The notes under the pieces: model-generated
The model's database searches: none
What the model saw: the letters and a program-made list of their open reading frames with translations, nothing else
What the model was told of the DNA's origin: nothing
Assembly (NCBI GenBank): GCA_035627915.1
Contig: DASPKT010000448.1
Coordinates: 1 to 51,376 of the forward strand
DNA from: DASPKT01 sp035627915
GTDB taxonomy: Bacteria; Pseudomonadota; Alphaproteobacteria; Azospirillales; Azospirillaceae
Length of the DNA: 51,376 bases
Reading direction: 5' to 3'
Position numbers and translations under genes: made by a program
In this document: positions 7,595 to 16,454 of the stretch, piece after piece
Layout of the letters: each line of letters begins with the position of its first letter
Position numbering within the stretch: the stretch's first letter is position 1

Positions 7595-10492
7595 TCAGAA
7601 CTTGTACTGGAGGCCCACGTTGAACTGGCGACCGGTGTGGCTGTAGAAGATCACGCTGTTCCGGTCGCTGCTCGTGTACTGGTCGTTGAACTCGTCCGTC
7701 AGGTTGAGCGCCTCGAAGGTCAGCTTGAGGTTCTCGTTGATGGTGTAGGTCGCCGACGCGTCGAAGGTCAGCGTCGAGTTCGTGCCGTTCACGTCGTTGC
7801 CGACGTTGTTGCTGGGCACCGCCGTCAGGTAGTCGTCGCGGTAGGCGGCGGAGATGCGGGCGCTGAAGGTGTCGTCCTCATAGTACAGCGTCGCGTTGTA
7901 GGCGTTCTTCGACAGGCCGACGAGGTCGTCGGTCACCGTCGCCCCGCCGGTGGAGCTGACGAAGTACTCGATCTCCGACTTCACGAAGGTGTAGTTGATG
8001 ATGCCGCCGAAGTTGTGGAACGGCTCCGGCAGGAAGGTGAAGGGCTGCTGGTAGCTGATCTCGATGCCCTTCAGCGGCCCGCCCTTGGTGTTCACGGGGC
8101 GCGTGAACAGGAAGAGGTCGGTCGGGATGGCGGTGGAGCCGGCCAGCAGGTCGTCGGAGAAGCCGGACGTGTTGAACGGCCGCGTCTCCTGCAGGGTCTG
8201 GATGTAGGTCTTGATGTCCTTGTAGAAGAACCCGATGGCCAGCAGGCTGTCCGGCGCGAAGTACCATTCGGCGGAGACGTCGAAGGTGTTGGCGCGGATC
8301 GGCTCCAGGTTCGGGTTGCCCGAGGAGATCGAGCGGACGCCCACCAGGTTGATGCTGCCGCCCGGCGTCAGGTTGCCAAGGTCGGGGCGCGAGACCACCT
8401 TGGCCGCGGCGAAGCGCAGCAGCAGGTCGTCGGTCAGCTCGCCCGTCAGGTTGAAGGAGGGCAGCCAGTCCCGGTACTCGCGATCGGCCGTCACCAGCAC
8501 CGGCGCGCCGGCGATCAGCTGGTAGCCGCGCGAGGACTGCTTGGTCTCCACGAAGCGGACGCCGATATCGCCGCGCACCGGGATGGGGAGGATGTCGACC
8601 AAGTCGAAGTTCGCCTGGGTGTAGGCGCCGACCACCTCCTCCGTCACGCCGCGGATGTTGCCGCGCGCGCCGGCGCTCTCCACGCCCAGCAGCTGGAAGG
8701 TCCCGGTGTTGGAGTAGATGTCGAAGACGTCGGCGAACTTGTCCACGTCCGGGCGCAGCCAGGTCTTGGGCGTGCCGTCCGGCACGTCGAGGCCGCGGCC
8801 GAAGCCCTTCAGCAGCTCGGTGATGTCGGCCAGCGTGGCGCCGGCCGGCAGGGCCGGGATGGTGGTCTCCGAGGCGCGCTGGCGGGCGTCGCTGTCGAAC
8901 TTGAACTTCTTCCAGTTGATGCCGGCCTCGAAGGTCAGCTCCGGCATGACCTCGTAGGAGCCGTTCAGCTCGGCGGTCTTGTAGGAGTTGGTGACCTCCT
9001 GCGGGCGCAGGCGGATCTCCGAGCCGACGAAGGCGCCGCCGGCCGGGGCGAAGACGTAGTTGGACGGGTTGGTGACGTCGAAGCCGTAGTCGATGACCGG
9101 GCGCCGGTCGTCCTCGCGGAAGTCCCAGGAATAGCCGGCCGTGTTCGGGCGGTCGATGGTGACCGTCGTCTGGATCGGGTTCTCGAGCTTGGACTTGGAG
9201 TATCCCAGCAGCGCGTCGATCTTGAACGCGTCGGAGAAGTCGTGGCTGCCCGACAGCGTGTACTGCTGGTAAGTCGTCTCCAGCTCGTCGTAGCGGGACT
9301 CCGAGCGGATGTCGACGCCGTCGAACACCGCGTACTCCAGGTCGCCGTCGGCGCCGACCTCGGCCGTGCGCACGGAGGTCTGCGGCTTGCCGCCGGCCGA
9401 GGCGGGACGCGAGAAGGAGAAGGCCTCCAGCCAGTCCTCCTGCCGCTCCGCCTTGAAGATCGAGCGCAGGACGTCGAAGTTGAACAGCGTCGTCTCCGCC
9501 GGCTGCCACTGCAGCGAGCCGGTGATGCCGATGCGCTCCTGGTTGTGGTCCAGGCGACCGTAGCGCGGGATGCGCGGGTGGAAGGTGGTGTCGTTGTTCA
9601 CGGCCGCGAAGGCCGCCGGGTCGGACGTGCGCGGCACGCCGGCGAAGCAGGGCGTGGTCAGCGTGGCCGAGGCGGGCGCGCAGAAGCCGCCGTTGGTGGT
9701 GCTGCGGTCCCAGCCGACGGTGCCGAAGCCCTCCTCCAGCAGGTGGCGGTCGCTGTAGGCCACCGACAGCAGCGCGCCGAAGGTGCCGTCGGCGAAGGTG
9801 CCGCTGACCAGCGCCGCGCCGCGCGGGTCGATGCCGCGGGTCACGTCGTTGTAGCCGGCCTGGCCGGACGCGCTGAAGGTGAACTCGTCATAGTCGAAGG
9901 GCCGGGCCGTCTGCAGGTCGACGGTGGCGCCCAGCGAGCCCTCCTCGATCTCGGCGGAGGGCGTCTTGCGCACGGTGATGCTGTTGAACAGCTCGGAGGC
10001 GAAGACGTTGAAGTCGAAGGAGCGGGAGCGGTTGTTGCCGCCGGAGCTGTCGGTGCCGCCGCTGGTGCTCTGCCCCTCCATCCCGTTGATGCGGACGCGG
10101 GTGAACTGGGGGCTGAGGCCGCGCACCGTGATCTGGCGGCCCTCGCCGGCGTCGCGGGCGATGGAGACGCCGGGCACGCGCTGGATCGATTCCGCCAGGT
10201 TGGCGTCGGGGAAGTCGGCGATGTCCTCGGCCTTGATGACGTCGACCACGCCGCTCTCGCTGCGCTTGGCGGCGATGGCGCTGCCCAGGCTGGCGCGGAA
10301 GCCGGTGATGACCACCTCCTCCACGCCGCTGGCCGTCTCCTGGCCGGCGGGCTCGTCGCCCGGCTGCGGGGTGGCGCCGGACGGGCCGGTCTCCTGGGCG
10401 CCGGCGACGCCCGCCAGCGCCAGCGACAGCGCGATGGCCGCGAGCGACGTGCCGGAGCGCAGGCGGCGGGCGGAACTGTTCACTACCTTCAT
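7595..10492 (-). CDS. TonB-dependent receptor of the pectin locus
   Basis: The 965-residue outer-membrane receptor has a signal peptide ending GVAGAQ (about residue 32) and a TonB-box-like EEVVITGF. A plug domain follows, with DFPDANLAESIQRVPGV, ITVRGL and R-I-N-G-M motifs. A beta-barrel ends in the aromatic-terminated strand FNVGLQYKF. This is the proteobacterial TIGR01782-like receptor type used for glycans. It would take up oligogalacturonides through the outer membrane using TonB energy. The pectate lyase gene is upstream on the same strand and the gap contains an exact locus operator (10678-10691), so it has its own regulated promoter. Substrate is inferred from context. Confidence 0.9.
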   Translation of the reverse strand: MKVVNSSARRLRSGTSLAAIALSLALAGVAGAQETGPSGATPQPGDEPAGQETASGVEEVVITGFRASLGSAIAAKRSESGVVDVIKAEDIADFPDANLAESIQRVPGVSIARDAGEGRQITVRGLSPQFTRVRINGMEGQSTSGGTDSSGGNNRSRSFDFNVFASELFNSITVRKTPSAEIEEGSLGATVDLQTARPFDYDEFTFSASGQAGYNDVTRGIDPRGAALVSGTFADGTFGALLSVAYSDRHLLEEGFGTVGWDRSTTNGGFCAPASATLTTPCFAGVPRTSDPAAFAAVNNDTTFHPRIPRYGRLDHNQERIGITGSLQWQPAETTLFNFDVLRSIFKAERQEDWLEAFSFSRPASAGGKPQTSVRTAEVGADGDLEYAVFDGVDIRSESRYDELETTYQQYTLSGSHDFSDAFKIDALLGYSKSKLENPIQTTVTIDRPNTAGYSWDFREDDRRPVIDYGFDVTNPSNYVFAPAGGAFVGSEIRLRPQEVTNSYKTAELNGSYEVMPELTFEAGINWKKFKFDSDARQRASETTIPALPAGATLADITELLKGFGRGLDVPDGTPKTWLRPDVDKFADVFDIYSNTGTFQLLGVESAGARGNIRGVTEEVVGAYTQANFDLVDILPIPVRGDIGVRFVETKQSSRGYQLIAGAPVLVTADREYRDWLPSFNLTGELTDDLLLRFAAAKVVSRPDLGNLTPGGSINLVGVRSISSGNPNLEPIRANTFDVSAEWYFAPDSLLAIGFFYKDIKTYIQTLQETRPFNTSGFSDDLLAGSTAIPTDLFLFTRPVNTKGGPLKGIEISYQQPFTFLPEPFHNFGGIINYTFVKSEIEYFVSSTGGATVTDDLVGLSKNAYNATLYYEDDTFSARISAAYRDDYLTAVPSNNVGNDVNGTNSTLTFDASATYTINENLKLTFEALNLTDEFNDQYTSSDRNSVIFYSHTGRQFNVGLQYKF

Positions 10493-10677
10493 GGACCTCT
10501 CCCTGATGTTATGACCCCGGAGGCCCTGCCCCCGCCCGGTCGCTTACCCTTCGAGACGCTCCGGACCCCGACCGTCCGGCCCTGCGGCGCACCTTCTGTC
10601 CGTCGGTGTCAATCCCCGATCCGGCGCCTTTCTTTTTGTTCACATGATCATGGCGATTTTCTCTGCTTCTTGGAAGA

Positions 10678-10691
10678 TGCTACCGGTGTCA
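10678..10691 (-). promoter_or_regulatory. LacI-type operator upstream of the TonB receptor
   Basis: TGCTACCGGTGTCA is the reverse complement of TGACACCGGTAGCA, which occurs exactly at 15282 and 37673 and in this orientation at 12707. It lies 186 bases before the receptor start, in an AT-richer stretch. The remainder of the 250-base gap (10493-10742) shows no ORF. Confidence 0.75.
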
Positions 10692-10742
10692 TTTTTCTAC
10701 CCGAAATTTCGCTCCGGACCCGGAGCAATTCACCCCAAGTCT

Positions 10743-12431
10743 TCAGCGCCGGCCGGCGAGATAACCGATCAGCGCGCCCATGTTCTGGATGTAGGTTCCG
10801 GTCGAGATGCCGGTCACGCCGCGCTCCACCGGGTAGGGGGAGGTGTCGCTGGCGTCGCCGACATGGGTCGTGGCGAAGTCCCCCGGCGCGGGCTGGGCCG
10901 GGCCCGGCCCCCTGTAGGGGTTGCTGGTGGAGCGCAGCTCGGTCGGCCAGTAGCCCTCGGCGTTCAGCGCGGACAGAAGCTGCGCCACGCGCTCGGGCGA
11001 GGCCTCGTCCCCTGGGCGGCCGTCGCGGCTGCTGTTGAGGTCGGAGACCTCCATCTCGCGCAGGGTGAAGTAGCGCGGCAGCTCCATCGCCGCGGTCGCC
11101 AGCAGGGGCGAGCCCCGGGTCGCCTCGGCCACCGGCATCGCCTTCAGCGCCTCGTACCGCCGGCGCAGGCCGGCCACGTCGAGGGCGCGCACGGAGGAAT
11201 AGTGGCCGACCACCTTCTCCAGGCTGCCGTCGGCGTAGTACTCGCCGTTGACGACGTTGGAACCGCGGCGGTGGATGAACAGCGGCTTGTTGGTGCCGAT
11301 CTCGATGAAGGTCGGGTGGGCCCGGTTGTTCCTCACCTGCGCGGCCGGCAGCCGGACCGAGTCCAGCCAGTCCAGCGCCTCCGGGATGCGGGCCAGGAAC
11401 TTCGTCTCGCCGGTGAGCTGATAGAAGTCCATCAGCAGCTTCAGGTTCGCCGCCGTGGTGTGGGTGGCCAGCGCCAGCGGCTCATAGCTGCGGGCGCCGG
11501 CCGGCTTCAGGTCCGGCGTGTACTGCAGTGCCCAGCCCGGCTGCGGCTGGCCCTGCTGCGTCACCAGGAACGAGTTCATGGCGCGGGTGATGGCGTCCAG
11601 CGCCCGCTGCTCCCCCAGCACCTGGTAGCAGAAGATCAGGAACTTGATGTTCTCGCCGGCGACGTCGTCGTTGAAGGTGATGAAGGAGGTGTAGTCGGGC
11701 CGCCCGTGGTGCGAGAATTCGTGACGCAACGGGAAACGCTGCGGCCAGCCGCCGATCGGGTACTGGCTGTCCAGCACGAAGGAGATCGCCTTCTCCAGCG
11801 CCGGCCGGTACTTCGGGTCGCGCTTCTCCACGTAGAGCCGCAGCAGGAAGGTCGAGGCCTCCGCCGTCCCGGCGTCGTCGAAGGTGGCGTTGCCGTAGTA
11901 GTGCTGGAATTCCTCCATGCGCCAGGCGTTGGCGCCGGTCGTCGCGTACCAGTCCTTCAGCGACGCCTCGCCGCCGAAGTCTATCAGGTAGTTCCAGCCG
12001 CCGCTGGGGTGCTGGCCCCAGATCAGCGCCGCGGCCGCCTTCTCCGCCGCCTGGTAGTAATATTCGTCGCCGGTGGCGTGGTAGGCGTCCAGGAACAGGT
12101 GGCCCATGGTGCCGGTGCCGGGCGGCTGCACCCAGATCATGCTGGGCTTCGCCTCCAGCTCGCCCCAGCGGCGGGAGAAGTCGGGCAGGTAGGACCAGAC
12201 GTAGCCGCCGTTGGTGCTGACCTTCTCCACCATGAAGGAGGTCGCCCGGCGCATCGTGTCCAGCACCTGCTCGCGCGAGGGCGCCTCGGCCCAGGCCGGG
12301 GCCGACCACAGGCAGGCCGCGGTGACAGCCGCCACGGCGACGCGCGCGGCGCCGGCCAGCAGGCTCCTCCTGCCGGTGGGCGAACTGCCGACCCTGGTCG
12401 AATGCGCGCGCGGGGTTCCGCTGCCGGCCAT
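10743..12431 (-). CDS. pelA: exported pectate lyase, polysaccharide lyase family 10 type
   Basis: The 562-residue protein has a Tat-like signal (GRRSLLAGA, cleavage near AWA-EA at 48/49). An alpha-helical domain follows with SGGWNYLIDFGGE, QYPIGGWPQRFPL (about 223-235) and ITFNDD (251-256). I recognise these motifs from PL10 pectate lyases (Pec_lyase family). It would cleave polygalacturonate by beta-elimination in the periplasm or outside, giving unsaturated oligogalacturonides. The ATG at 12431 is preferred (GGAAAGG upstream). The longer in-frame form to 12587 would add 52 residues before the signal and start inside an operator-like site. Its products feed kduI and kduD elsewhere in the locus. 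Confidence 0.8.
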   Translation of the reverse strand: MAGSGTPRAHSTRVGSSPTGRRSLLAGAARVAVAAVTAACLWSAPAWAEAPSREQVLDTMRRATSFMVEKVSTNGGYVWSYLPDFSRRWGELEAKPSMIWVQPPGTGTMGHLFLDAYHATGDEYYYQAAEKAAAALIWGQHPSGGWNYLIDFGGEASLKDWYATTGANAWRMEEFQHYYGNATFDDAGTAEASTFLLRLYVEKRDPKYRPALEKAISFVLDSQYPIGGWPQRFPLRHEFSHHGRPDYTSFITFNDDVAGENIKFLIFCYQVLGEQRALDAITRAMNSFLVTQQGQPQPGWALQYTPDLKPAGARSYEPLALATHTTAANLKLLMDFYQLTGETKFLARIPEALDWLDSVRLPAAQVRNNRAHPTFIEIGTNKPLFIHRRGSNVVNGEYYADGSLEKVVGHYSSVRALDVAGLRRRYEALKAMPVAEATRGSPLLATAAMELPRYFTLREMEVSDLNSSRDGRPGDEASPERVAQLLSALNAEGYWPTELRSTSNPYRGPGPAQPAPGDFATTHVGDASDTSPYPVERGVTGISTGTYIQNMGALIGYLAGRR

Positions 12432-12571
12432 TCCTCTGGACCTTTCCATTCCCTGACGCCCGCCCCGACCTGCGGCGGAGGGGCCGTGGCGCTTCCCGGT
12501 TCCGGCCGCGGAAATCCGCGAAGGGGACCGGCGCGCCTTCTCGGTCCCTTCGTGGAACCGTTTGATAGCGT

Positions 12572-12585
12572 TGACACCGGTGGAC
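12572..12585. promoter_or_regulatory. weak LacI-type operator in the pectate lyase leader
   Basis: TGACACCGGTGGAC matches the first 11 positions of the palindrome TGACACCGGTGTCA and diverges in the last three. It lies 141 bases upstream of the preferred lyase start, in a gene-free stretch. It may act as an auxiliary site with the strong one at 12707. Confidence 0.5.
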
Positions 12586-12706
12586 ATTCAGCCATGGACA
12601 GCGGTTCCGGTAAAGAAAAATTTTCACGACGCCGATGAAAAAGGGACCCTCCACGCCCCGGCTACCTCCTTCTTGCCGGAAAGCCCCGGCGGCGGGCATA
12701 AGAATT

Positions 12707-12735
12707 TGCTACCGGTGTCATCGCCACCGGTGCCA
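12707..12735. promoter_or_regulatory. tandem LacI-type operators between pectate lyase and carboxylesterase
   Basis: TGCTACCGGTGTCA (12707-12720) is an exact copy of the 10678 site. CGCCACCGGTGCCA (12722-12735) follows with centres 15 bases apart; it keeps the CACCGGTG core. The pair lies 50-78 bases before the carboxylesterase start and about 276 bases before the lyase start, so it can serve both divergent genes. The whole 12432-12784 gap holds only these regulatory sites. Confidence 0.7.
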
Positions 12736-12784
12736 TGATCCCGGCCAAGGCGGCGACGACCGCGGCACGACCGGGAGGTAGGAC

Positions 12785-14404
12785 ATGGGCATGGATCGGC
12801 TGGACGCGTTCGGCGGGGTTCCCAACCGGCGCGCGGTACTGGGCGGCGCGGCAGCGCTGGGCGTGGCCTCGTTCCTCTCCCGCCCTGCCTTCGCCGCGGC
12901 CGCCCCGGTGGCGGAGACGCGCCACGGCAAGGTGCGCGGCGCCGTCGTCGACGGCATCAACGTGTTCAAGGGGGTGCGCTACGGCGCGGACACGGGCCCC
13001 CGCCGCTTCCAGGCGCCGCTGCCGCCGCAGCCCTGGAAGGGGGTCGTGGACGCGCTCGCCTACGGCGCCGCCTCCCCCCAGACCGGCGACCGGGAGGGGC
13101 CGACCAGCGAGGACTGCCTGTTCCTGAACGTCTGGACCCCGGGCCTGCGCGACAACGCCAGGCGCCCGGTCATGGTCTATTTCCACGGCGGCGCCTACAA
13201 CAACGGCTCCGGCTCCGCCCCCATGTACGACGGGACCCGGCTGGCGCGGCGCGGCGACGTGGTCGTGGTGACGGTGAACCACCGGCTGAACGCCTTCGGC
13301 TACCTCTACCTGGCCCGCTTCGGCGGGGAGGAGTTCGCGGACAGCGGCAACGCCGGCCAGCTCGACCTGGTCCTGGCGCTGCAGTGGGTACGCGACAACA
13401 TCGCGGAGTTCGGCGGCGACCCCGGCAACGTCATGGTCTTCGGCCAGAGCGGCGGCGGCGCCAAGATCGCCACGCTGATGGCGATGCCGGCCGCCAGGGG
13501 CCTGTTCCACCGCGCCGCCACCATGAGCGGCCAGCAGGTCACCGCCGGCGGCCCGCGCAACGCCACGCTGCGCACCGAGGCCTTCCTGAAGCAGCTGGGC
13601 GTCGCCCCCGACCAGGTGCAGGCCCTGCGCACCATGCCGGTGGACCAGCTCCGGGCCGGGCTGAAGGCGGTCGACCCGGTCGCCGGCTCCGGCGGCGTCT
13701 ATGTCGGCCCCGTCCTGGACGAGCGCAACCTGATGCGCCACCCCTTCTATCCCGACGCGCCCGACCAGTCCGCGCACATCCCGATGATCATCGGCAACAC
13801 CCACGACGAGACGCGCAACCTGATCGGCGGCGGCGACCCCACCGTGTGGGAGCTGACCTGGGAGACGCTGCCGGCCAAGCTGTTCCCCGCCATGCGGGTG
13901 GACATCGCCCCGGAGGTCGTGATCGCCGAGTACCGGCGCCTCTACCCCGATTATTCCCCCAGCGACGTCTTCTTCGCCGCCACCACCGCCGGCCGGTCCT
14001 GGCGCGGCGCCGTGATCGAGCTGGAGGAGCGCGCCGCCCAGCCGGCGGGCGCCGCCCCCACCTGGGGCTACCAGTTCGACTGGCCCTCGCCCAAGGACGG
14101 CGGCAAGTGGGGCGCCCCGCACGCCATCGAGATCCCGCTGGTCTTCGACAACATCGCCGCGGAGGGTTCCATCACCGGCACCGGGCCGGAGGCGCAGGCC
14201 ATGGCCGACCGCATGAGCGAGACCTTCATCGCCTTCGCCCGCACCGGCAACCCGGACAACCCCGCCATCCCCCACTGGGCACCCTTCACCCTGCCGAAGC
14301 GCGAACACATGGTCTTCGACACCGAAAGCCGCATGGTCGACGACCCCCGCGGCGCCGAACGCCGCCTGTTCGCCAAGGTGCCGTTCGTCCAGTTCGGGAC
14401 GTGA
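12785..14404 (+). CDS. exported type-B carboxylesterase
   Basis: The 539-residue protein starts after GGGAGGTAGGAC and carries a Tat-like signal (NRRAVLGG, hydrophobic to about residue 40). It shows the carboxylesterase/lipase (COesterase) features: EDCLFLNVWTP (109-119), the oxyanion FHGGAYNNG and nucleophile FGQSGGG with Ser222. GNTHDE and the later catalytic-His region lie in the C-terminal half. The family cleaves carboxylic esters. With a pectin-regulon operator just upstream, removal of feruloyl or acetyl groups from pectin side chains is a reasonable inference. It converges on eda with only 24 bases between stops. Confidence 0.85.
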   Translation: MGMDRLDAFGGVPNRRAVLGGAAALGVASFLSRPAFAAAAPVAETRHGKVRGAVVDGINVFKGVRYGADTGPRRFQAPLPPQPWKGVVDALAYGAASPQTGDREGPTSEDCLFLNVWTPGLRDNARRPVMVYFHGGAYNNGSGSAPMYDGTRLARRGDVVVVTVNHRLNAFGYLYLARFGGEEFADSGNAGQLDLVLALQWVRDNIAEFGGDPGNVMVFGQSGGGAKIATLMAMPAARGLFHRAATMSGQQVTAGGPRNATLRTEAFLKQLGVAPDQVQALRTMPVDQLRAGLKAVDPVAGSGGVYVGPVLDERNLMRHPFYPDAPDQSAHIPMIIGNTHDETRNLIGGGDPTVWELTWETLPAKLFPAMRVDIAPEVVIAEYRRLYPDYSPSDVFFAATTAGRSWRGAVIELEERAAQPAGAAPTWGYQFDWPSPKDGGKWGAPHAIEIPLVFDNIAAEGSITGTGPEAQAMADRMSETFIAFARTGNPDNPAIPHWAPFTLPKREHMVFDTESRMVDDPRGAERRLFAKVPFVQFGT

Positions 14405-14428
14405 GGGGGGTGGGTGCAGAAACGCCCC

Positions 14429-15061
14429 CTACCCCCGCGCCCGGCCCATCTCCGCAGCCGCCCGCGCGTTGGCGGTGATCCCGGCCCAGTCACCGGCGCG
14501 CATGGCGGCGGTGGGGGCGATCCAGGAGCCGCCGACGGCGACGACGTTCTTCAGCGCCAGGTAGGCCGCGACCTTGTCCCGGCCAATGCCGCCGGTCGGG
14601 CAGAAGCGCGCCTGGTAGAGCGGGCCGCCCCAGGCCTTCAGCGCCTCCACGCCCCCGCACTGCTCGGCCGGGAACAGCTTCAGCACTTCGAACCCCTCCT
14701 CCAGCCGGGCCGCGGCCTCGCTGGGGGTGGCGACGCCGGGCATGACGGGGACGCCCGAGTCCAGCAGCGGCTGCACCATGCGGTGCGAGGTCCCGGGCGT
14801 CACGATGAAGTCCACCCCGGCGTCGACCGAGCGCGTCACGTCGTCCGGCGTCAGCACCGTGCCGGCGCCGACGCGGGCGCCGGGGACGCGCTTCATGCGG
14901 CGGATCGCCCCCAGCGCCGCGGGCGTCCGCAACGTCACCTCCAGCGTGGCGAGCCCGCCCGCGACCAGCGCCTCCGCCAGCGGTTCCGCGTCCTCCTCGC
15001 GGTCGAGGACCAGGACGGGAATGACGGGCGACGCGGCGAGGAGGTTGAGGAAGGCGCTCAT
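14429..15061 (-). CDS. eda: 2-keto-3-deoxy-6-phosphogluconate (KDPG) aldolase
   Basis: The 210-residue class I aldolase has Glu41 in EVTLRT, the Schiff-base Lys128 in EVLKLFPAEQ, and the phosphate-binding CPTGGIG (154-160). Length is normal for the family. It splits KDPG into pyruvate and glyceraldehyde 3-phosphate, the last step of uronate breakdown and of the Entner-Doudoroff pathway. It is divergent from kdgK and shares an intergenic region that carries two operators. The ribosome-binding site is weak (AAGGCAG). Confidence 0.92.
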   Translation of the reverse strand: MSAFLNLLAASPVIPVLVLDREEDAEPLAEALVAGGLATLEVTLRTPAALGAIRRMKRVPGARVGAGTVLTPDDVTRSVDAGVDFIVTPGTSHRMVQPLLDSGVPVMPGVATPSEAAARLEEGFEVLKLFPAEQCGGVEALKAWGGPLYQARFCPTGGIGRDKVAAYLALKNVVAVGGSWIAPTAAMRAGDWAGITANARAAAEMGRARG

Positions 15062-15246
15062 GTCACTGCCTTATTGAGGGTGGCGGATCAGGAGGCGGGC
15101 AATAAAAGGGGGCGGGCGGGGGAGATCGTCCCCGCGCCCGCCCCAGTCAGGGGAGGGAAGTCCCCTGGGGAGAACGGTCGACGCCGGCGGTCCCCGCGGA
15201 ACCCTGCCCTGGACGAACCAAGGGGCGCTGCCGCGCCGGTTTCGCA

Positions 15247-15260
15247 TGACACCGATGTCA
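15247..15260. promoter_or_regulatory. symmetric LacI-type operator, eda side
   Basis: TGACACCGATGTCA is the most complete palindrome of the regulon, with one central change from TGACACCGGTGTCA. It lies 186 bases before eda and 158 before kdgK. Its centre is 35 bases from that of the next site. Confidence 0.75.
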
Positions 15261-15281
15261 CGCCGGCACTGTACCCAAGCA

Positions 15282-15295
15282 TGACACCGGTAGCA
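15282..15295 (+). promoter_or_regulatory. LacI-type operator, kdgK side
   Basis: TGACACCGGTAGCA is identical to the sites at 10678 and 12707 (reverse strand) and 37673. A -10-like TATGAT (15297-15302) follows at once, so bound repressor would block the kdgK-uxaA-uxuB promoter. The 356-base gap 15062-15417 contains no other recognisable element. Confidence 0.75.
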
Positions 15296-15417
15296 ATATG
15301 ATTTTTCAGCAGGCATGATGGAGACTGCGGATGGCGCCCCGGGGTTGACCCCGGGATGCCGCCAGGGATCGCGAACCGGGGCCGGCGAAGGCCCCGGCGC
15401 CGGACGGGAGGATTGCG

Positions 15418-16431
15418 ATGACGCGTGTCGTGTGCTTCGGCGAGCTGCTGATGCGGCTGACGGCCCCCGGGCGGGAGCTGCTGCTGCAGACGCCCCGGCT
15501 GGACGTGCATTTCGGCGGGGCGGAGGCGAACGTGGCGGTGTCGCTGGCGCGCCTGGGCCATGGCGCCGCCATGGTCGGCGTGCTGCCGCGCAACCCGATC
15601 GGCCAAGCCTGCCTGGGCGAGTTGCGCCGGCACGGGGTGGACGTGTCGGGCATCCGCCTCCAGGAGGGGCGCATGGGCCTCTACTTCCTGGCCGTCGGCG
15701 CCATGCACCGGGCGTCGGAGATCACCTACGACCGCGCCGACAGCGCCTTCGCGCGCGCCCCGGCCGACCTGCACGACTGGAACCGGGCGCTGGACGGGGC
15801 CGACTGGCTGCACGTCTCCGGCATCACCCCGGCGCTGGGGGCGGAGAGTGCGGCGGCGGCGCTGGCGGCGGTGCGCGCCGCCCGCGCGCGCGGCTTGCGC
15901 GTCTCCTTCGACTGCAACTACCGCCAGAAGCTCTGGGCCGCGCGTGAGGGCGAAGCGCCTTCCGTCCTGCGGGAGTTCATGGCGTCGGCCGACCTGCTGT
16001 TCGGCAACGAGCGCGACATCGCGCTGGTGCTGAAGCGCGGCGTGCCCGACCTGGCGCCGGTGGAGCGGTTCCGCGAGGCCGCCGGCATCGCCTTCGACAC
16101 CTTCCCCGGCCTGAGGTGGATCGCCGCCACCGAGCGCGGCCACACGACCGTGGACGACCAGGAGATCGCCGGCATGCTGGCGACCCGCCAGGGGCTGCAC
16201 CGCACCCGCCCCTACTCCATGACGTCCATCGTCGACCGCATCGGCGGCGGCGACGCCTTCGCGGCGGGGCTGCTGCACGGGCTGCTCTCCGGCATGGCGG
16301 AGAAGGACGCGCTGGAGTTCGCGGTCGCCGCGGCGGTCATCAAGCATTCCATCCCCGGCGACGCCAACCTGGCCGGCGAGGACGACATCCGCGCCCTGGT
16401 CGAGGGCGGCGGGCTCGACGTGAAGCGGTAG
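15418..16431 (+). CDS. kdgK: 2-keto-3-deoxygluconate kinase, PfkB family
   Basis: The 337-residue PfkB kinase shows the N-terminal FGGAEANVA (32-40) and the second signature DRIGGGDAFAAG (273-284) with base Asp279. It phosphorylates KDG to KDPG with ATP in the cytosol, directly upstream of Eda in the pathway. The start follows GGGAGGATTGCG. It is the first gene of a kdgK-uxaA-uxuB operon, with 23 bases to uxaA. KDG kinase rather than another sugar kinase is assigned because of that operon. Confidence 0.9.
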   Translation: MTRVVCFGELLMRLTAPGRELLLQTPRLDVHFGGAEANVAVSLARLGHGAAMVGVLPRNPIGQACLGELRRHGVDVSGIRLQEGRMGLYFLAVGAMHRASEITYDRADSAFARAPADLHDWNRALDGADWLHVSGITPALGAESAAAALAAVRAARARGLRVSFDCNYRQKLWAAREGEAPSVLREFMASADLLFGNERDIALVLKRGVPDLAPVERFREAAGIAFDTFPGLRWIAATERGHTTVDDQEIAGMLATRQGLHRTRPYSMTSIVDRIGGGDAFAAGLLHGLLSGMAEKDALEFAVAAAVIKHSIPGDANLAGEDDIRALVEGGGLDVKR

Positions 16432-16454
16432 GGCGCCATCCAAGGAGATCGACC

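Noticed and set aside
12432..12587. Longer pectate lyase N-terminus starting at 12587
   Set aside because: It would place 52 charged residues before a normal Tat-like signal and begin inside an operator-like site; the start at 12431 has a better ribosome-binding site.
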